DNA from: Rhizophagus clarus
Taxonomy: Eukaryota > Glomeromycota > Glomeromycetes > Glomerales > Glomeraceae
Length of the DNA: 64,000 nucleotides
Reading direction: 5' to 3'
NCBI GenBank assembly: GCA_015698045.1
Contig: BLAL01000252.1
Span: 1,054,001-1,118,000, forward strand
The translations under genes and the position numbers were made by a program. Below the pieces are notes generated by a model, which saw only the letters and a list, made by a program, of their open reading frames with translations, was not told the origin of the DNA and made no database searches. Shown piece after piece: positions 23,973 to 35,512 of the stretch. Positions within the stretch are counted from its first letter, which is position 1. Each line of letters begins with the position of its first letter.

Positions 23973-26684
23973 CTAGATTTTAATTTCAAATTTAGTTCTA
24001 CAAGACTGTCCACTTGCTTCATTTTTTACAGTAACAGCAAATTCCATCTGTCCAAAAGAAAACCCAAACAATAATCTATCGAGATGTCCGGATTCAGAAA
24101 GATCAATAATAAGTTTTCCTAAAAGTTTCATACCGGGCTCATCACAATATTTTGCACTATATTCTTTAGTATAATATATTTTAAAACATACTCTTGTTTG
24201 CATTGGAGAAAGCGGCGTGAAAAATGTTCTAAATTCATCATTAACATTAACTTGAATACCACGTTTAGCTATGCAATGAAATCTATCAATACGTCCACCC
24301 TGGATTTTTCTTTCAATTGGATCCCCTTCCATCTAAAGCAAATGTAAGGTTTTTTAAAAAAGGGTTATATATACGGTATATTATTAATTACCGTAAATAT
24401 CAAAGAGACTTACCCAGTAGTTTCTTACTTTAATACCATAAGTATGTTTAAGAACTCTCGAAGAAATGACACATTTCGAATTACTATTATTTATTGGATT
24501 TTTTGAAGATAATAAAGATAATCCATATAATGTAGCTCCACATAAAGTTGCCGCCACAGGTTGATTTGTACTGAAATATTATTTACTTGATTTTGAAACT
24601 CTTGTCTGATCCTTTGTTGTAAATATTTTGATTCACTAAAACCTCCGACTAAGAACATTGCAGAACATTTTTCTCGAGCATTAGAAAGTTGTAAATGTAT
24701 TAATTTAATAACAGATAATTCGGTTGATAATGGGATCAAATATTGCTTTCACATCATCATAATTAACTTTAATCAAGTTTTCATTTTCTTCCAATTCACT
24801 CATGGTTTCTTGACTGACATATTCTTCCAATAATATTGGAAATTCTTCAATATCTAGTTCATATGAAAAATCTAAATCATCTCCTGTAAAAGGTAATTTT
24901 ACACTTCGGCAGAATTCTTGAATCATATATTGAAATTGATCATAATATTCATTTCGAAATGAATCTATGGCATTACTTCCAAGTTTATTACGTAAAAATT
25001 TAATATATTCTTGATCAATAAACGTACTTCCACAGAAATCACCAGTACTTTCAGTAACTTCATTTAATTGGTTATTTCCAACTAACTTGTGAATAGTTAA
25101 ATCTATGGTACCACCGCCACAGTCAACAATCATAAAAATTGCTAAAATTTAAAGTAATAAAAAAAAAATCCAATTAAATAAGTGTTACGTTTAATAAAAG
25201 TAAACTTTCATAACTTACTTCCTGTTGTTGACAAATCATGCAATTCTAATGAATTTTTCATGCAGTAAATTGCTGCAGCTTCAGCTGTAAACCAAAAAAT
25301 TTTTTTTTTGTATTAATTCCGTTAATTAAATTATTTTAATCTCTATAAGTTTTTCCAAAATTATTTACTTACGTTCCGCGGTAAATTGTAATCTCACAGA
25401 GTATTTTTCTTCAATCAGTCCCGCATTAAATGCACATTCTCTCATGATAGCTTTTTCTTTGTCTGAATATTCTGCAGGAACAGTAAGAACAAATAATACG
25501 TTTTTATGAAAATCAATACTAGCCCAGCGGGTTTCAACCTTATCTTTAATCAACTTAAAATTTGGTTCAAATAAGTAATTAATTAAAAATTAGCAATATA
25601 AATTATTTCGAGATTTTGACTCATACCTTTCCAATTTCGCGAAGATAATCAGTGATAGCCTTTTTATACTCAATTGGAAGTTTTGGTTTTAAATTCTCTG
25701 ATAAATTGCCTAGATGTAATTTAAATAACTCAACTGGTTTTTTGATATTTTTATTTTTTCGAAGATTCGGTCTTTTAGAAAGAGCTGGTAATCCCCATAA
25801 TTCAACATTACAATAATCATCATCATATTGAAGTGCTGTATTTGTCTTTAATTGCCCAATTTCTCCAGGCCATTGACAATTCGTAACAATATTTTCTGGG
25901 TCCCTAACATGACAATAGGAGAATCCAGAATAAGTTGTTCCAAAATCTAATCCAACCACAACTTGGACATCACCACCTAAATTAATTTAAAATATTCAAA
26001 ATCATTACTTTAAGTTGTCGTACATTTAATCATTTATCACTACATACCAAAGCCACATGAACTTGAATAAGAGTATCCACTTATATGATGATCTACTAAT
26101 TCTTTCTTAGTCACTGTCTCTTTTGTTGATGATGTTGGTCTTTTCTTCGGTGCTTCCTTTGTAGAGGGATCCTCAATACAATCGATACTATCATCGTCAT
26201 AATTATCAATTAAAGACTTGTTGTTTTCTTTAATAAGGCTTTGAGTTTGAGTATCATTTTCATTGGCTTTATCTAATTTATCTAATCCCAACTTTCCTAA
26301 AGTTTTTTCTAAATTTTGAGAAAATATTTCAAGTTGATCATTTTTTTGTTTTTCTAAATTTTGAATATGTTGCTTAAAATGCTTTTCTCTTTCATTAAGG
26401 TCTTTATTTTCTTCCTGAAGATCTTTATATTTTTGCTTATACTCTTCTAAATTTTGAGAAATAATTTCAATTTGTTCATTTTTTTGTTTTTCCAAGTTTA
26501 GAATATGTTGCTTTAACTTCTTATTTTCTTCTTGAAGATTTTTATAATCTCTTTCATTAAATTTTTCCTTTAAAACTTGATTTTCTTCTTGAAGATTTTT
26601 ACATCGCTGATTAAGTTCCTTATTTTCTTCTAATAGGCTCGTCAATCTATTATTTAATTTTTCAAATTTTTCCAATAATTCCAT
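23973..26684 (-). pseudogene. Coiled-coil/HSPA12-type Hsp70 gene, copy E, frameshifted
   Basis: The six-exon layout of the family is kept (26684-26048, 25976-25627, 25553-25373, 25284-25219, 25141-24414, 24332-23973), with good splice sites. The coil starts MELLEKFEKLNNRL; the ATPase has GLDFGTTYSGFSYCH and DCGGGTIDLTI. In exon 5, seven extra bases relative to copy D (at about 24706-24718, adding CTGTTAT) bring a TAA into frame right after FDPIINRII. The LVGGFSESKYLQ segment follows in another frame. About 140 bases further, a one-base deletion near 24566-24571 returns to the original frame, and the rest of the exon and the tail exon are open. The net change is a multiple of three, but the in-frame stop truncates the ATPase before the adenosine motif. 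It is either a young pseudogene or carries assembly errors. Confidence 0.8.
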
Positions 26685-28211
26685 GTCGCTTTATAATCAT
26701 TATTTCGTTGTCTTTATATTGTTCGTTGATGATAAATTTTGTGAATTGTTTGTCTAACATACTATATTTTTGGAAATTATCTGCAAGCTGACATGTGAAA
26801 ACATTGATACGATCTCCTCTGTAATAAATATAGTGATTAGTAAAGTGTCTGTCACGTATCGAATATCGGCTGATGCTTTTTTTAATGAGTATTACTTTCT
26901 TCACATACGCAGTTCAAAATTTAATAATGAGAGAATAAGAGATTAATTGATAAAAGCGAGGAAAATTGTAAATATGATGTGCAAAAAAAAAAACGATTAA
27001 AATATTAAATATTTTGATTAAACAACGTGAGATGTTTAAAGAAAAAAGTGAAGAATTATTTTCGAAGCAGATAAATATATGAGAGTCGATAAATTTAAAC
27101 TCGCATTTTAATATTTAATGCTTTTTTTTTTTTTTTGATAACTTATTTAATTAGTGTTTTTCTCTTTCTTTATTCCTCTATTTATTAAAAAGTCGGTTTC
27201 TTTTTTTTTAAAAAAAGAGATAAAGGAAAAAAAATTTTTGTATAAGACTACGTTCACAATTTGTGTTTTATAAACGCATCAGAATTCAGTGAAATTAAAA
27301 TAGATACTTAATGACCATAACATGGCAATTTAAATGTTTTATCATGTAGTATTAAATCAACGGAACAAAAATGTCGAATAAAGATTGTCGTGACGGAGTG
27401 AAACGTTTAAGTGAAATTGAGAATGTTAGAAGTCAACGAAATTTATATCTTTTATGATTTAGGAATTAGGAACTTTGGACAGAAAATCATTAAATAATTG
27501 TATCAGCATTAATAATTCGTACAGTATGTTATAATTTTTTATCAACCGATGTTGTTAATATTGTAAAATAAATTTTCATTTATTTACGTAAATAATTTCT
27601 TTCATATTATTACAGATAATTTCTTCCAAACCAAAAAAAATCCATCAGGTTCTCGAAATTATAAATACGCAGCACAAACTCGTGGCTCTTCATGTATTAT
27701 ACCATTCATTTCCAGATTGTCCCTGATGTTTTCAAGGAATGTGCGGCAAATCCTAATATGTTAAGGCAAAGAGATCTCAGTAATTTTTGTTAGTACACAT
27801 TTTCCTTTTAGCTGTTTATTATTACTTATTATTGCACCATCCTTAATTTTTAAGTTGCCATTAAAAACTACTACAATTACAATCACTTTTAAAAATATAT
27901 CACTCCTTAACATACCATCAATTATGTCATATGACGTTAAGGCTCATGATCCGTTTTTGATCCGCTCAAAAATTTTTGCCAAGAATGATGCACATTACAT
28001 TACGTCATTTAAATTTTTAAGTAACTTCTACAGTAAAACTAATCTTGTTGTAATGTTTGCGTCATTAATATATCATAATTTAAGATGTAGGTATTACCTT
28101 TCGTTTATATAAAACGACCTCAAAGTCAAGTAGAAATTTTCAACAAAAAATTATTCCACTTTAATTACTTTAATTACTTTGATTAAAAACTAATAAATTC
28201 ATAAAAAAAAA
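26685..28211. other. Intergenic, array edge to Pmp3
   Basis: The upstream side of copy E lacks the clear TATA-like element of copies A-D. The rest is AT-rich with T-run/A-run dyads near 27130 and 27205. The plus-strand frame at 27855-28112 has no motif and is probably chance. A stretch near 27630-27760 is less AT-rich and briefly open, but I cannot assign it. Confidence 0.45.
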
Positions 28212-28593
28212 ATGGCAGAATATACCACAAGAGATATTTTCGCTATGATCTTTGCATTCTTCTTACCACCACGTAAATATTTTTTTAATTGATTTTTAAA
28301 TATATACGATAATTCATTTTTTTTTTTTTGTTTTTTTTCCTAATTCGATAAATTTTTATTTTTTTTTTTTTAAAAAAAAAGTTGGTGTAGGACTTATAAG
28401 AGGATGTCATGCGGATTTATTCATTAATATTGGATTGACCATCTTAGGTATTAAAAAAAATAAAAAATTGATTTTTCTTTTTAAATACTTTTAACTTTTT
28501 TAACTTTAAATTTCTTTTTGTAAATTCAAAGGTTATTTACCAGGAATTGTTCACGCATTTTACATCATTTACAAGCACCGGTTACGCTACTAA
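28212..28593 (+). CDS. Pmp3/UPF0057 family small membrane proteolipid
   Basis: Three exons (28212-28272, 28382-28447, 28532-28593) give 62 residues. It starts MAEYTTRDIFAMIF. The first membrane helix ends in LPPLGVG, the family signature loop reads RGCHADLFINI, and the second helix LTILGYLPGIVHAFYII leads into a short basic tail. This is the complete Pmp3 pattern: two helices joined by a Cys-containing loop. In fungi Pmp3-type proteolipids sit in the plasma membrane and influence membrane potential and cation sensitivity. Both introns have GT-AG ends. It is convergent with a second family member on the other strand, with only about 210 bases between the stop codons. Family assignment is secure; the exact role is not. 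Confidence 0.92.
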
Positions 28594-28801
28594 TAATCCT
28601 TAGATGAACATATTATAAATAACAACTATTTCATATACAATATTATTAATAACTTTTATAATATCATTTAATAACCATCATAAATTAATTATATGTGGTT
28701 TTATCTTTATTCATTCAAATATATCGTTTTCGGCCTAAATAAATAAAACCTTTATTCTTTAATAATTGTTGTTGTGTATATAAAGTATTGAAAACGTAAA
28801 A

Positions 28802-29363
28802 TTACGGGATTTCTTCATAAACTTCCAAGACTCTTTCTTCAAACTTACGGTGTTTGTAAATTACATAGAAAGCATGAATGATTCCTATAAAAAAAAAACA
28901 AGGAAAAGAAATTTGATATGAAAAAATTGATCCTAAAAGAACAAAGAATGGTTTTTCTTTTTCTCTTTTTTTTTTTTTTTTCTTAAACACTTACCTGGAA
29001 GCCAACCTAAAAAATGTTAACAAAGGAAAATCAGTCAATCAATCATCATTTACAACAAACAATGTATCTTTGAATATATATAATTTAAAACGTCAAATTA
29101 CCTAAAATTGTAAATAAAATACTTATACTAAACAAGTACAAAAAGTAAAAAAAGTTTTAGCCAAGAAAAAAAAAAAATAAAATAAAAGGGGTAACTATAA
29201 ATAAATAAATAAATAAATAAATAATAAATAATAATAATAATAAAAAAAAAAAGACACTTTACCATAAGTCAACACTACAACCTCTTTTCATAAATACACC
29301 TAAAGGTGGAAATAGAAATGCAAAGATTAAAGCACAAATTTCCCAACCGGTATATTCAGCCAT
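28802..29363 (-). CDS. Second Pmp3/UPF0057 proteolipid, with a 12-base exon
   Basis: Four exons (29363-29263, 29127-29102, 29006-28995, 28884-28802) give 73 residues in frame. The N-terminus MAEYTGWEICALIFAFLFPP leads to GVFMKRGCSVDLCI and LFTILGWLPGIIHAFYVI, then a charged tail rich in Glu that is about 10 residues longer than in the neighbouring paralogue. Exon 3 is only 12 bases and encodes the WLP turn before the second helix; exon 2 is 26 bases. All junctions are GT-AG. The pair is tail-to-tail with the first Pmp3 gene, so an inverted duplication is likely. The introns at the LG-Y/W site are in the same position in both, but this copy has two more introns. Confidence 0.9.
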
Positions 29364-29670
29364 ATTTACAAGTTTTTTTTTTTTTTTTCTTTATTTTTGA
29401 AATTCAAAAAGAAAAAATTAGTAAAATAAGAGGAGGGAGCCAAACGCCCCATTTTAAAGTTTCGTCCGTGCATATTATCCACGTGGAATCACGTGACAAG
29501 TTTTCCTGCCAAGAGAATTTCCAATATTTACGTACAAGTATTTATTTATTATTAAAAAAATTACAATATTACAAGTAATAAATAAATTAAATTAAACAAA
29601 TCTATTTCAAAACTCATCTAATTAAAAAATTGTCCTTCAACCCTTCATTCCTTCTATAAGTTTAATCTAT

Positions 29671-30917
29671 TTAATTGTCATTTTGAAGTTTATCAAAATC
29701 TAAACCTGTTACGAATTGATTAAGAGATTTATTATTATCTGATTTACAAGCTCTCATAGAAACTCCAAAATAAGGACCCATATGAAATTTCACATTTAAT
29801 TGTCCAAGAGATAATGAATCGGAACATTTTGAATCTTCAGGTCCATTACATGTAATAAATTGACTTGAACTTTTTGGAGGATTTGAAATCCATAATTCTC
29901 CACTAGGATGTTCATAAGAAAGGAATTTTGGGGGTAAATGAGGAACTGGATCTCCTCCGTTTACAACTCTCGATACTTTGATTTGACTATCAACAAATTG
30001 AGAAAATTTTAAATCACCAACTCTTGGTTCACCATAAGTGACAACGAAAAAATTTTCATTTGGTTTGAAATCTTTTGAATTTTGCAAAAGATCTAATGCT
30101 GATAATAAAGTGAGAGCTACAATGAAAAAAAAAAAAAAAAAAAAATTATCAATATTTTATTTTGACTAGATAAATAAATTCTTTAATTAAAAAACGTAAA
30201 AAAAAAAACTTTAAAATGAAAAACTTACCAGCACCTAAACTGTGACCAGTATATACAACTTTGAAATTAGGATGTTGTTCGTGTAATTTTTGAACTTCAC
30301 TAATAACTTGGGATCGTGCTTCACTAAAAGCATCAAAGAATCCGGTGTGTACTTTAGCTCCTTGCGATGGTGGATAATCTCTTAAAAGTATTTTTCCATC
30401 GGTGATCACAGTTTTAATATTATCTGGTACAGTTCCTCTAAATGACACAACGATTAATTTATCCTCTTCATTTGTTGCTATAAAAGCTATCAATTTTATA
30501 ATTAAAAAAAAAAAAAAAAAATGGTTAATAAATAATCCTAAAGAATTTATAAGAAATAATATGGTGCAATAATATAGATACAGTACCTTGTGTGCCGGTG
30601 TTTTGTGTAGTAAAAAATTTACTAACAACAGTACCGTTAGTTGCATCACAAAGGGATCCACAATTCCATTTTGCAAAAAAAGAAGTATCACAATATGCTG
30701 CAGCAGCGAAATTGGCAAATTTTTCTAAATCATCGTTCGAAATGTTTCCATTTCTTTTATTAAGAACTGAGGAGGGAAAAGGAGTTGGAACGGCTTCGAT
30801 TAATGTTGATAAAAGAATTAAGGAAATTATGAAGGTTAATTTGAATGAGAATTTAAATGAAGAAAGTGAAAGGGAGGTATGAATTGCACCGCAACTCGAA
30901 GTGATGATTTGTTGCAT
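29671..30917 (-). CDS. Secreted lipase, class 3 (fungal lipase-like)
   Basis: Three exons (30917-30587, 30486-30229, 30116-29671) give 344 residues. A hydrophobic stretch at about residues 27-42 (LTFIISLILLSTLIEA) is a signal peptide or anchor with a long n-region. Mature residues include the Cys-containing segment AYCDTSFFAKWNCG. The alpha/beta hydrolase core has VVSFRGT (oxyanion strand), the nucleophile elbow GHSLGA, an aspartate in NGGDPVPHLPP and a histidine in SYEHPSGELWI, which together form the expected Ser-Asp-His triad of Rhizomucor-type triacylglycerol lipases. The product should hydrolyse acyl esters outside the cell or in the secretory pathway. The 3' part includes a Cys-rich C.DSLSLGQLN segment. 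It is upstream-divergent from the HROB-like gene across 1.8 kb. Confidence 0.9.
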
Positions 30918-32732
30918 GTTTTATTATTATAAAAGCTTTAGGATAAAGAATGAATCAAACTGTTTCCTAACACTTTTAATAGTGGGAAATGAAAGAAAAT
31001 GAAGGGAAACTGAAAGGAATGAAGGGAAGGAAGGGAAGGAAGGGAAGGAAATGGAAAAGAACGATGATTAATTAAGAAAATAAATATTGGACAAAAAAAA
31101 AAATTTTTTGTTACTTCTTCCCATCTTTTTATATACATTTCGAAGATTATATTCAATGATAAATAAATGGATTGATTATATTGTAATTTATGGAAAACAA
31201 AATAAATAACGTGATATATCATGCTTCTTTGTATTATAATTCGAAGGTTTGACAGTTTCGAAAAATTAAAAAAAAAAAAAATATATATATAATGAAAGAT
31301 TGATTGGACAAAAAATTTTTTATCGCCCAAATTTAGTTTAATACGGATTTAACATTTTATTAAAAAAAAAAAAATTCGGACCGGAAATTTGGTTTGGAAG
31401 TATAGTAAGTTACCAATTATATCGAAAGTGACCAAAGGGAATATAATTATTGAGTACAATTATGGGTGAAAAATATTATATAAATGTATGTACGTATGTT
31501 TATATTCTTATGCCCGTCGCCCTCGGCTTGATTTAAAATTAAATCTTATTCGTTACATACATTATGCATATTTTATAAATGTTATTGTAAAAATTCTTTT
31601 TTGTTCGATTAGTAGGTAAAATGTTTTTGCAACATCATTTATTGGAATAACCGCAGTATTTCTTTTTTTGACTAGCAAAAATTAAATTGGTGTTACATAT
31701 GATTTGATACCCTTATTTGGAAATTGTGGACTTGACATATTGTAGATACGCTAAAACTGGACAATGAAAAAGGATATCAAGTTTCAAATTACGAAGTTTG
31801 GATACCATGCTTTATTAGGGATAAATTGGTACTTTCATATAATATCCAATAAAGTAAGTTAGATCGGGTTTATTTTTAGATTAGTAAAATGTTAACCTTA
31901 ACCTTTTAACAGTTTATTCTCTTGATTTAGTTAACGCGTGGATGAAGGAAATGTTAAAAAAGTCATTGGTAAAATCTTTCGGTAAAATTTTTAATTCAAT
32001 AATAAATAATTTATTATTTTATTATTTATTTCTAGAAAAAGTATAAAAAAGGAATGAAAAAGCATATTTTAAAAAAAAAAAAAAAATGTTTGCATTTTAT
32101 AAATTGCGGAGTACATAAACGCCGAAAAAAAAAAAAAAAAAAAAATTAATAACTTAAATGTCAATCGTCAATTGTATGCAAAAAAAAAAAAAAGCAAGAC
32201 TATGCATACAAAGGATAATTTGTCAGCGATTTTTATTGATTGGTTTTATTTTTTGTTAAAAAATTTATATCTAATTTTAAAAAATTAAAAATTAAAAATT
32301 ACGTCAATTACGATTTAAAAGTAATTCAAAGAAATAGTTATTTATTTTTTCATTAATATTTTTTTTTTTTTTTTTTGAGTCATTATAAAATATAAAATTC
32401 AAAATAAATGAAATGATGCAAAATTTGTAATAGCAATACATTGAAATGTTCTAATTAAGATGCGAAAAGGACGTTTCTATTAATATATAGTATCCTGATA
32501 AAAATTTCATGATCACGTGATTATTACACTCTCATCAGCCAGAGCGTAAAGGTAGTATAGTTTGCATGATTTTGTGAGTCTAAAAACATAATATCTTACT
32601 GATAACAATCTAACTTACTGTATATGAGTTTATAATAAGCTTATGAAAAAAATAAATCTCTATTATTTCTTCTCGTATATCTTTTTTTTTTCGATATTTT
32701 AAACGCGTCCTTCACTATCTTCTCAGTCAAAT
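30918..32732. other. Intergenic between divergent lipase and HROB-like genes
   Basis: Likely holds both promoters. It includes a GAAGG-type polypurine microsatellite at 31018-31050 about 100 bases upstream of the lipase start, and several A-runs. No gene is seen; the minus-strand open frame at 30938-31330 is low complexity. Confidence 0.5.
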
Positions 32733-34656
32733 ATGAATGAACCAGAACCAGAACCTTATGTTATTCATTTACCTTCGAGAAAATTTGCCTCAAAAAGTGT
32801 AAAACTTGCGAACCAGAAAGCAGCAGAAGAAGGAAAAATTGACTTGCCTAAATCACCTAAATCAAAAGATACTTATAATAAAAAATCTTATTATCAAAGA
32901 ACTCAAAAATGGCGACAAAAGAAAAGTAATAATTGGAAAAAAACTTCAGATGATGAACAAGAAAAAGATGTTACAAATGATAAACCTCAAAAAAGGTTAT
33001 CTTTACCATCAAAATCTTATTCAAATCGATGGAATGGTCAACATAATTTTTCAAAACAAATTGAAGATTCTGGTATAATTGCAACCCCTACTAAAAAACC
33101 AGGAGAAGATCGTGGTCCATTTCAACGTTCTTTTGATACTTTTATGTTTGGAAATCGTTCAATCCTTCCAGATCCTCCAGTTATTAATTCTAGAGATTCT
33201 AGATTAAAATATAAATCTTTTAAAGAACTTAGCGATTCTGCTGCTGTTTCTGATAAAATTTATAAATATCCTGTAAATAATATGATTGGAACATATCAAC
33301 GATCAATGACAAATGCTAGATTCGGTAGTTTGGCGTCATCATCCTCTATACCGCAGGCTTCGATTTCTTCAAAATTACATGCTTCTTCTATGGTTCCAGT
33401 TTTACAAAATAAAAAAATTCCAAACCAATCATCATTTGTACCTGATTTATCAACACGTCCTTTGAATAATGATATATTTGGCAGTGAAGATAATTATAAT
33501 AATCACTCATCTCGTCCTTCAATATTAATGGAGGGTTGCGTAACGCAAGGCAAAAATTTAAAAAGAATTCGCGATGAATCTTTTAGTCAAACGGAATTAA
33601 AGCAAAGTATTGCAGGACCTATTAGTTGTCTTCCTAATCTGGTAAAATTAAAAAATTTATAAAGAAATATAGGTTAAGAAAAAATAATTATAACTAATTT
33701 AATTTTATAAAATAGCCATCTTCACGAATAGAAGCTATCGTATCAAAGACTGCGATAATCCCTCATGAATCACAAATCTTGGATCATGTCATGACACAAT
33801 ATCGCGGTAAACTCTCAAACGGTTCTAACGATGTGAAAAACGAATCAACGATTACTGAAGAGCAATGGTTCAATATGATAACGCTACTTGATTTACGTAA
33901 GTATTATGCTAATTGAATAGTTGTGAAGTTAAATATTACACTTCTATTTTTCTTTCTTTTTTTTTTTTTTTTTTTTATATTATACGTAGCTGAAATGTTC
34001 ATGAAAGAATTTATCAAAAATACAATGAAAATTCTTCAAGAGAGGAACCATTCGGAAAAAGTTGGAATTACTATAGGACAAATTAGTAACATTCATTCAA
34101 CCAAGAAAGTTCTCACCTTAAGGGATTATACAGGTTTCTACATTTTTTATATTTCAAGAAATCAACAACTATAAGTGTATGACAAATAATTATTACATTA
34201 TTGAAGGAGAAATTAAGGCCTTGATCCAAGAAAAAGTTATTAAATCATACAACTCAATGTTGTGTAAGGGCACAATTCTTGTTCTGAGAAATGTAAGTTA
34301 CCTTATTTTTATTTAAACATTTTTAAAATAAATTCAACATTTACCATTTTTATAAAGGTTACGATTCAAAATTCTGAAGGATTACCACCTTTTATCGCCG
34401 TTACACTTAATAATATTTATATGCTATACGTAGATGAAAATAACAAAGTTCTTGGATATGGAGCAAAGGTTGATAATAAATTAAATTTGCATAATAAATT
34501 CAAATTTCGAAGATATTTACATTATAAATTTTTTTTGTATAGGCCATGAACGGATTAGTTGGTAAAGGTGTAAATAATTTTCCAAATCGTTCAATTCAAT
34601 CAAATTCTAGAGAATCTGTGGTAGAAAGTGATGTTTCATGCCACAATGAAGTGTAA
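32733..34656 (+). CDS. HROB-like OB-fold protein (homologous recombination)
   Basis: Six exons (32733-33641, 33716-33896, 33990-34133, 34207-34292, 34358-34468, 34543-34656) give 514 residues. Residues 1-300 are basic, Ser/Pro/Lys-rich and probably disordered. From about residue 370 the protein reads GITIGQISNIHSTKKVLTL, RDYTGEIKALIQ, then GTILVLRNVTI and TLNNIYMLY. This order (strand, T-x-K-x-V-x-TL-x-D-x-TGE-I, hydrophobic strand, NN-hydrophobic end) matches the OB-fold of HROB (C17orf53/MCM8IP), the factor that activates MCM8-MCM9 helicase in recombination repair. The 73-base intron at 34134-34206 is what creates the DYTGEI joint. It could also be another RPA-like OB-fold protein; the HROB assignment is by pattern only. 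Confidence 0.6.
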
Positions 34657-35512
34657 AAAACTATGGATTAATAAATTTCGTAAAAAAAAATCATAAATTT
34701 ATTATTGGTAATTAAATATGGGGAATGTATTATTTGATTTTAATTTATTTCAAACAACTACTAAAATAAAAATTAAAAATAAAAAAATATTGGAGGCATT
34801 TTTTTTTTTGTAGTTTTTGTTATAAACCTCAAATTAGTAAAATTTATCAGAATCAATATAAGTATATCAAAAAAAAAAACAATTTAATTTAGTGGCTAAA
34901 AAAGATTACTGATATGATAACTCATCTTTACGTGGTGTTGCATTTCTTGTTCATGAATTATCTTTTTGATGTCTAAAATAAATAATAATAGTGCAACAAC
35001 AAGACATTTTTGAAAATTTTATATTTCTTGAACGATTCATAAATGCGTACAGTATAGTATATACAGTATACACTTCACGTCTCATCATACGAAATCTGTA
35101 AACCCAGTATTGTTTAAAATTTCTCTATCAATTTATAAGGAAATCAATTACTAAGTATCGCTTTATTCATATAGAAAATAAATTTACAGATTCGGCCGTA
35201 ATACGTACATAAATTTGTTTTAAACTAATACACTTGGACCATATCATTTTTCGCTCATCTCTAACAATTATAATTCTATGACCCGGATTTTATTATATTT
35301 TAACCCATCCAATTCTATATTTCTTCTAATTTGTATACAATCAACTGTAATCATTCTTATTCTTAATAAATTTCCATCAAAAAAGAAAATATTATGTAAT
35401 GTGGATTAAAATTTACAATGCTGTTGTCTATTAGTATTTAGGAAGTTCTATAAATGCAAATATTTACAAAATGAAGCCACACATATATACAGTACGTTAT
35501 TTAAAATCTGAT
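34657..35512. other. Intergenic, convergent 3' ends
   Basis: Lies between the convergent HROB-like and CEP135-like genes. It contains no open frame of note, two A-runs and AT-rich sequence only. Confidence 0.5.

Noticed and set aside
27855..28112. 85-codon plus-strand frame
   Set aside because: It has no motif or homology that I recognise, an ordinary length for chance in this composition, and no link to neighbouring exons.
34134..34158. 25-base intron in the HROB-like gene
   Set aside because: It keeps the phase, but it is too short for a spliceosomal intron; the 73-base alternative gives the family-like DYTGEI joint.
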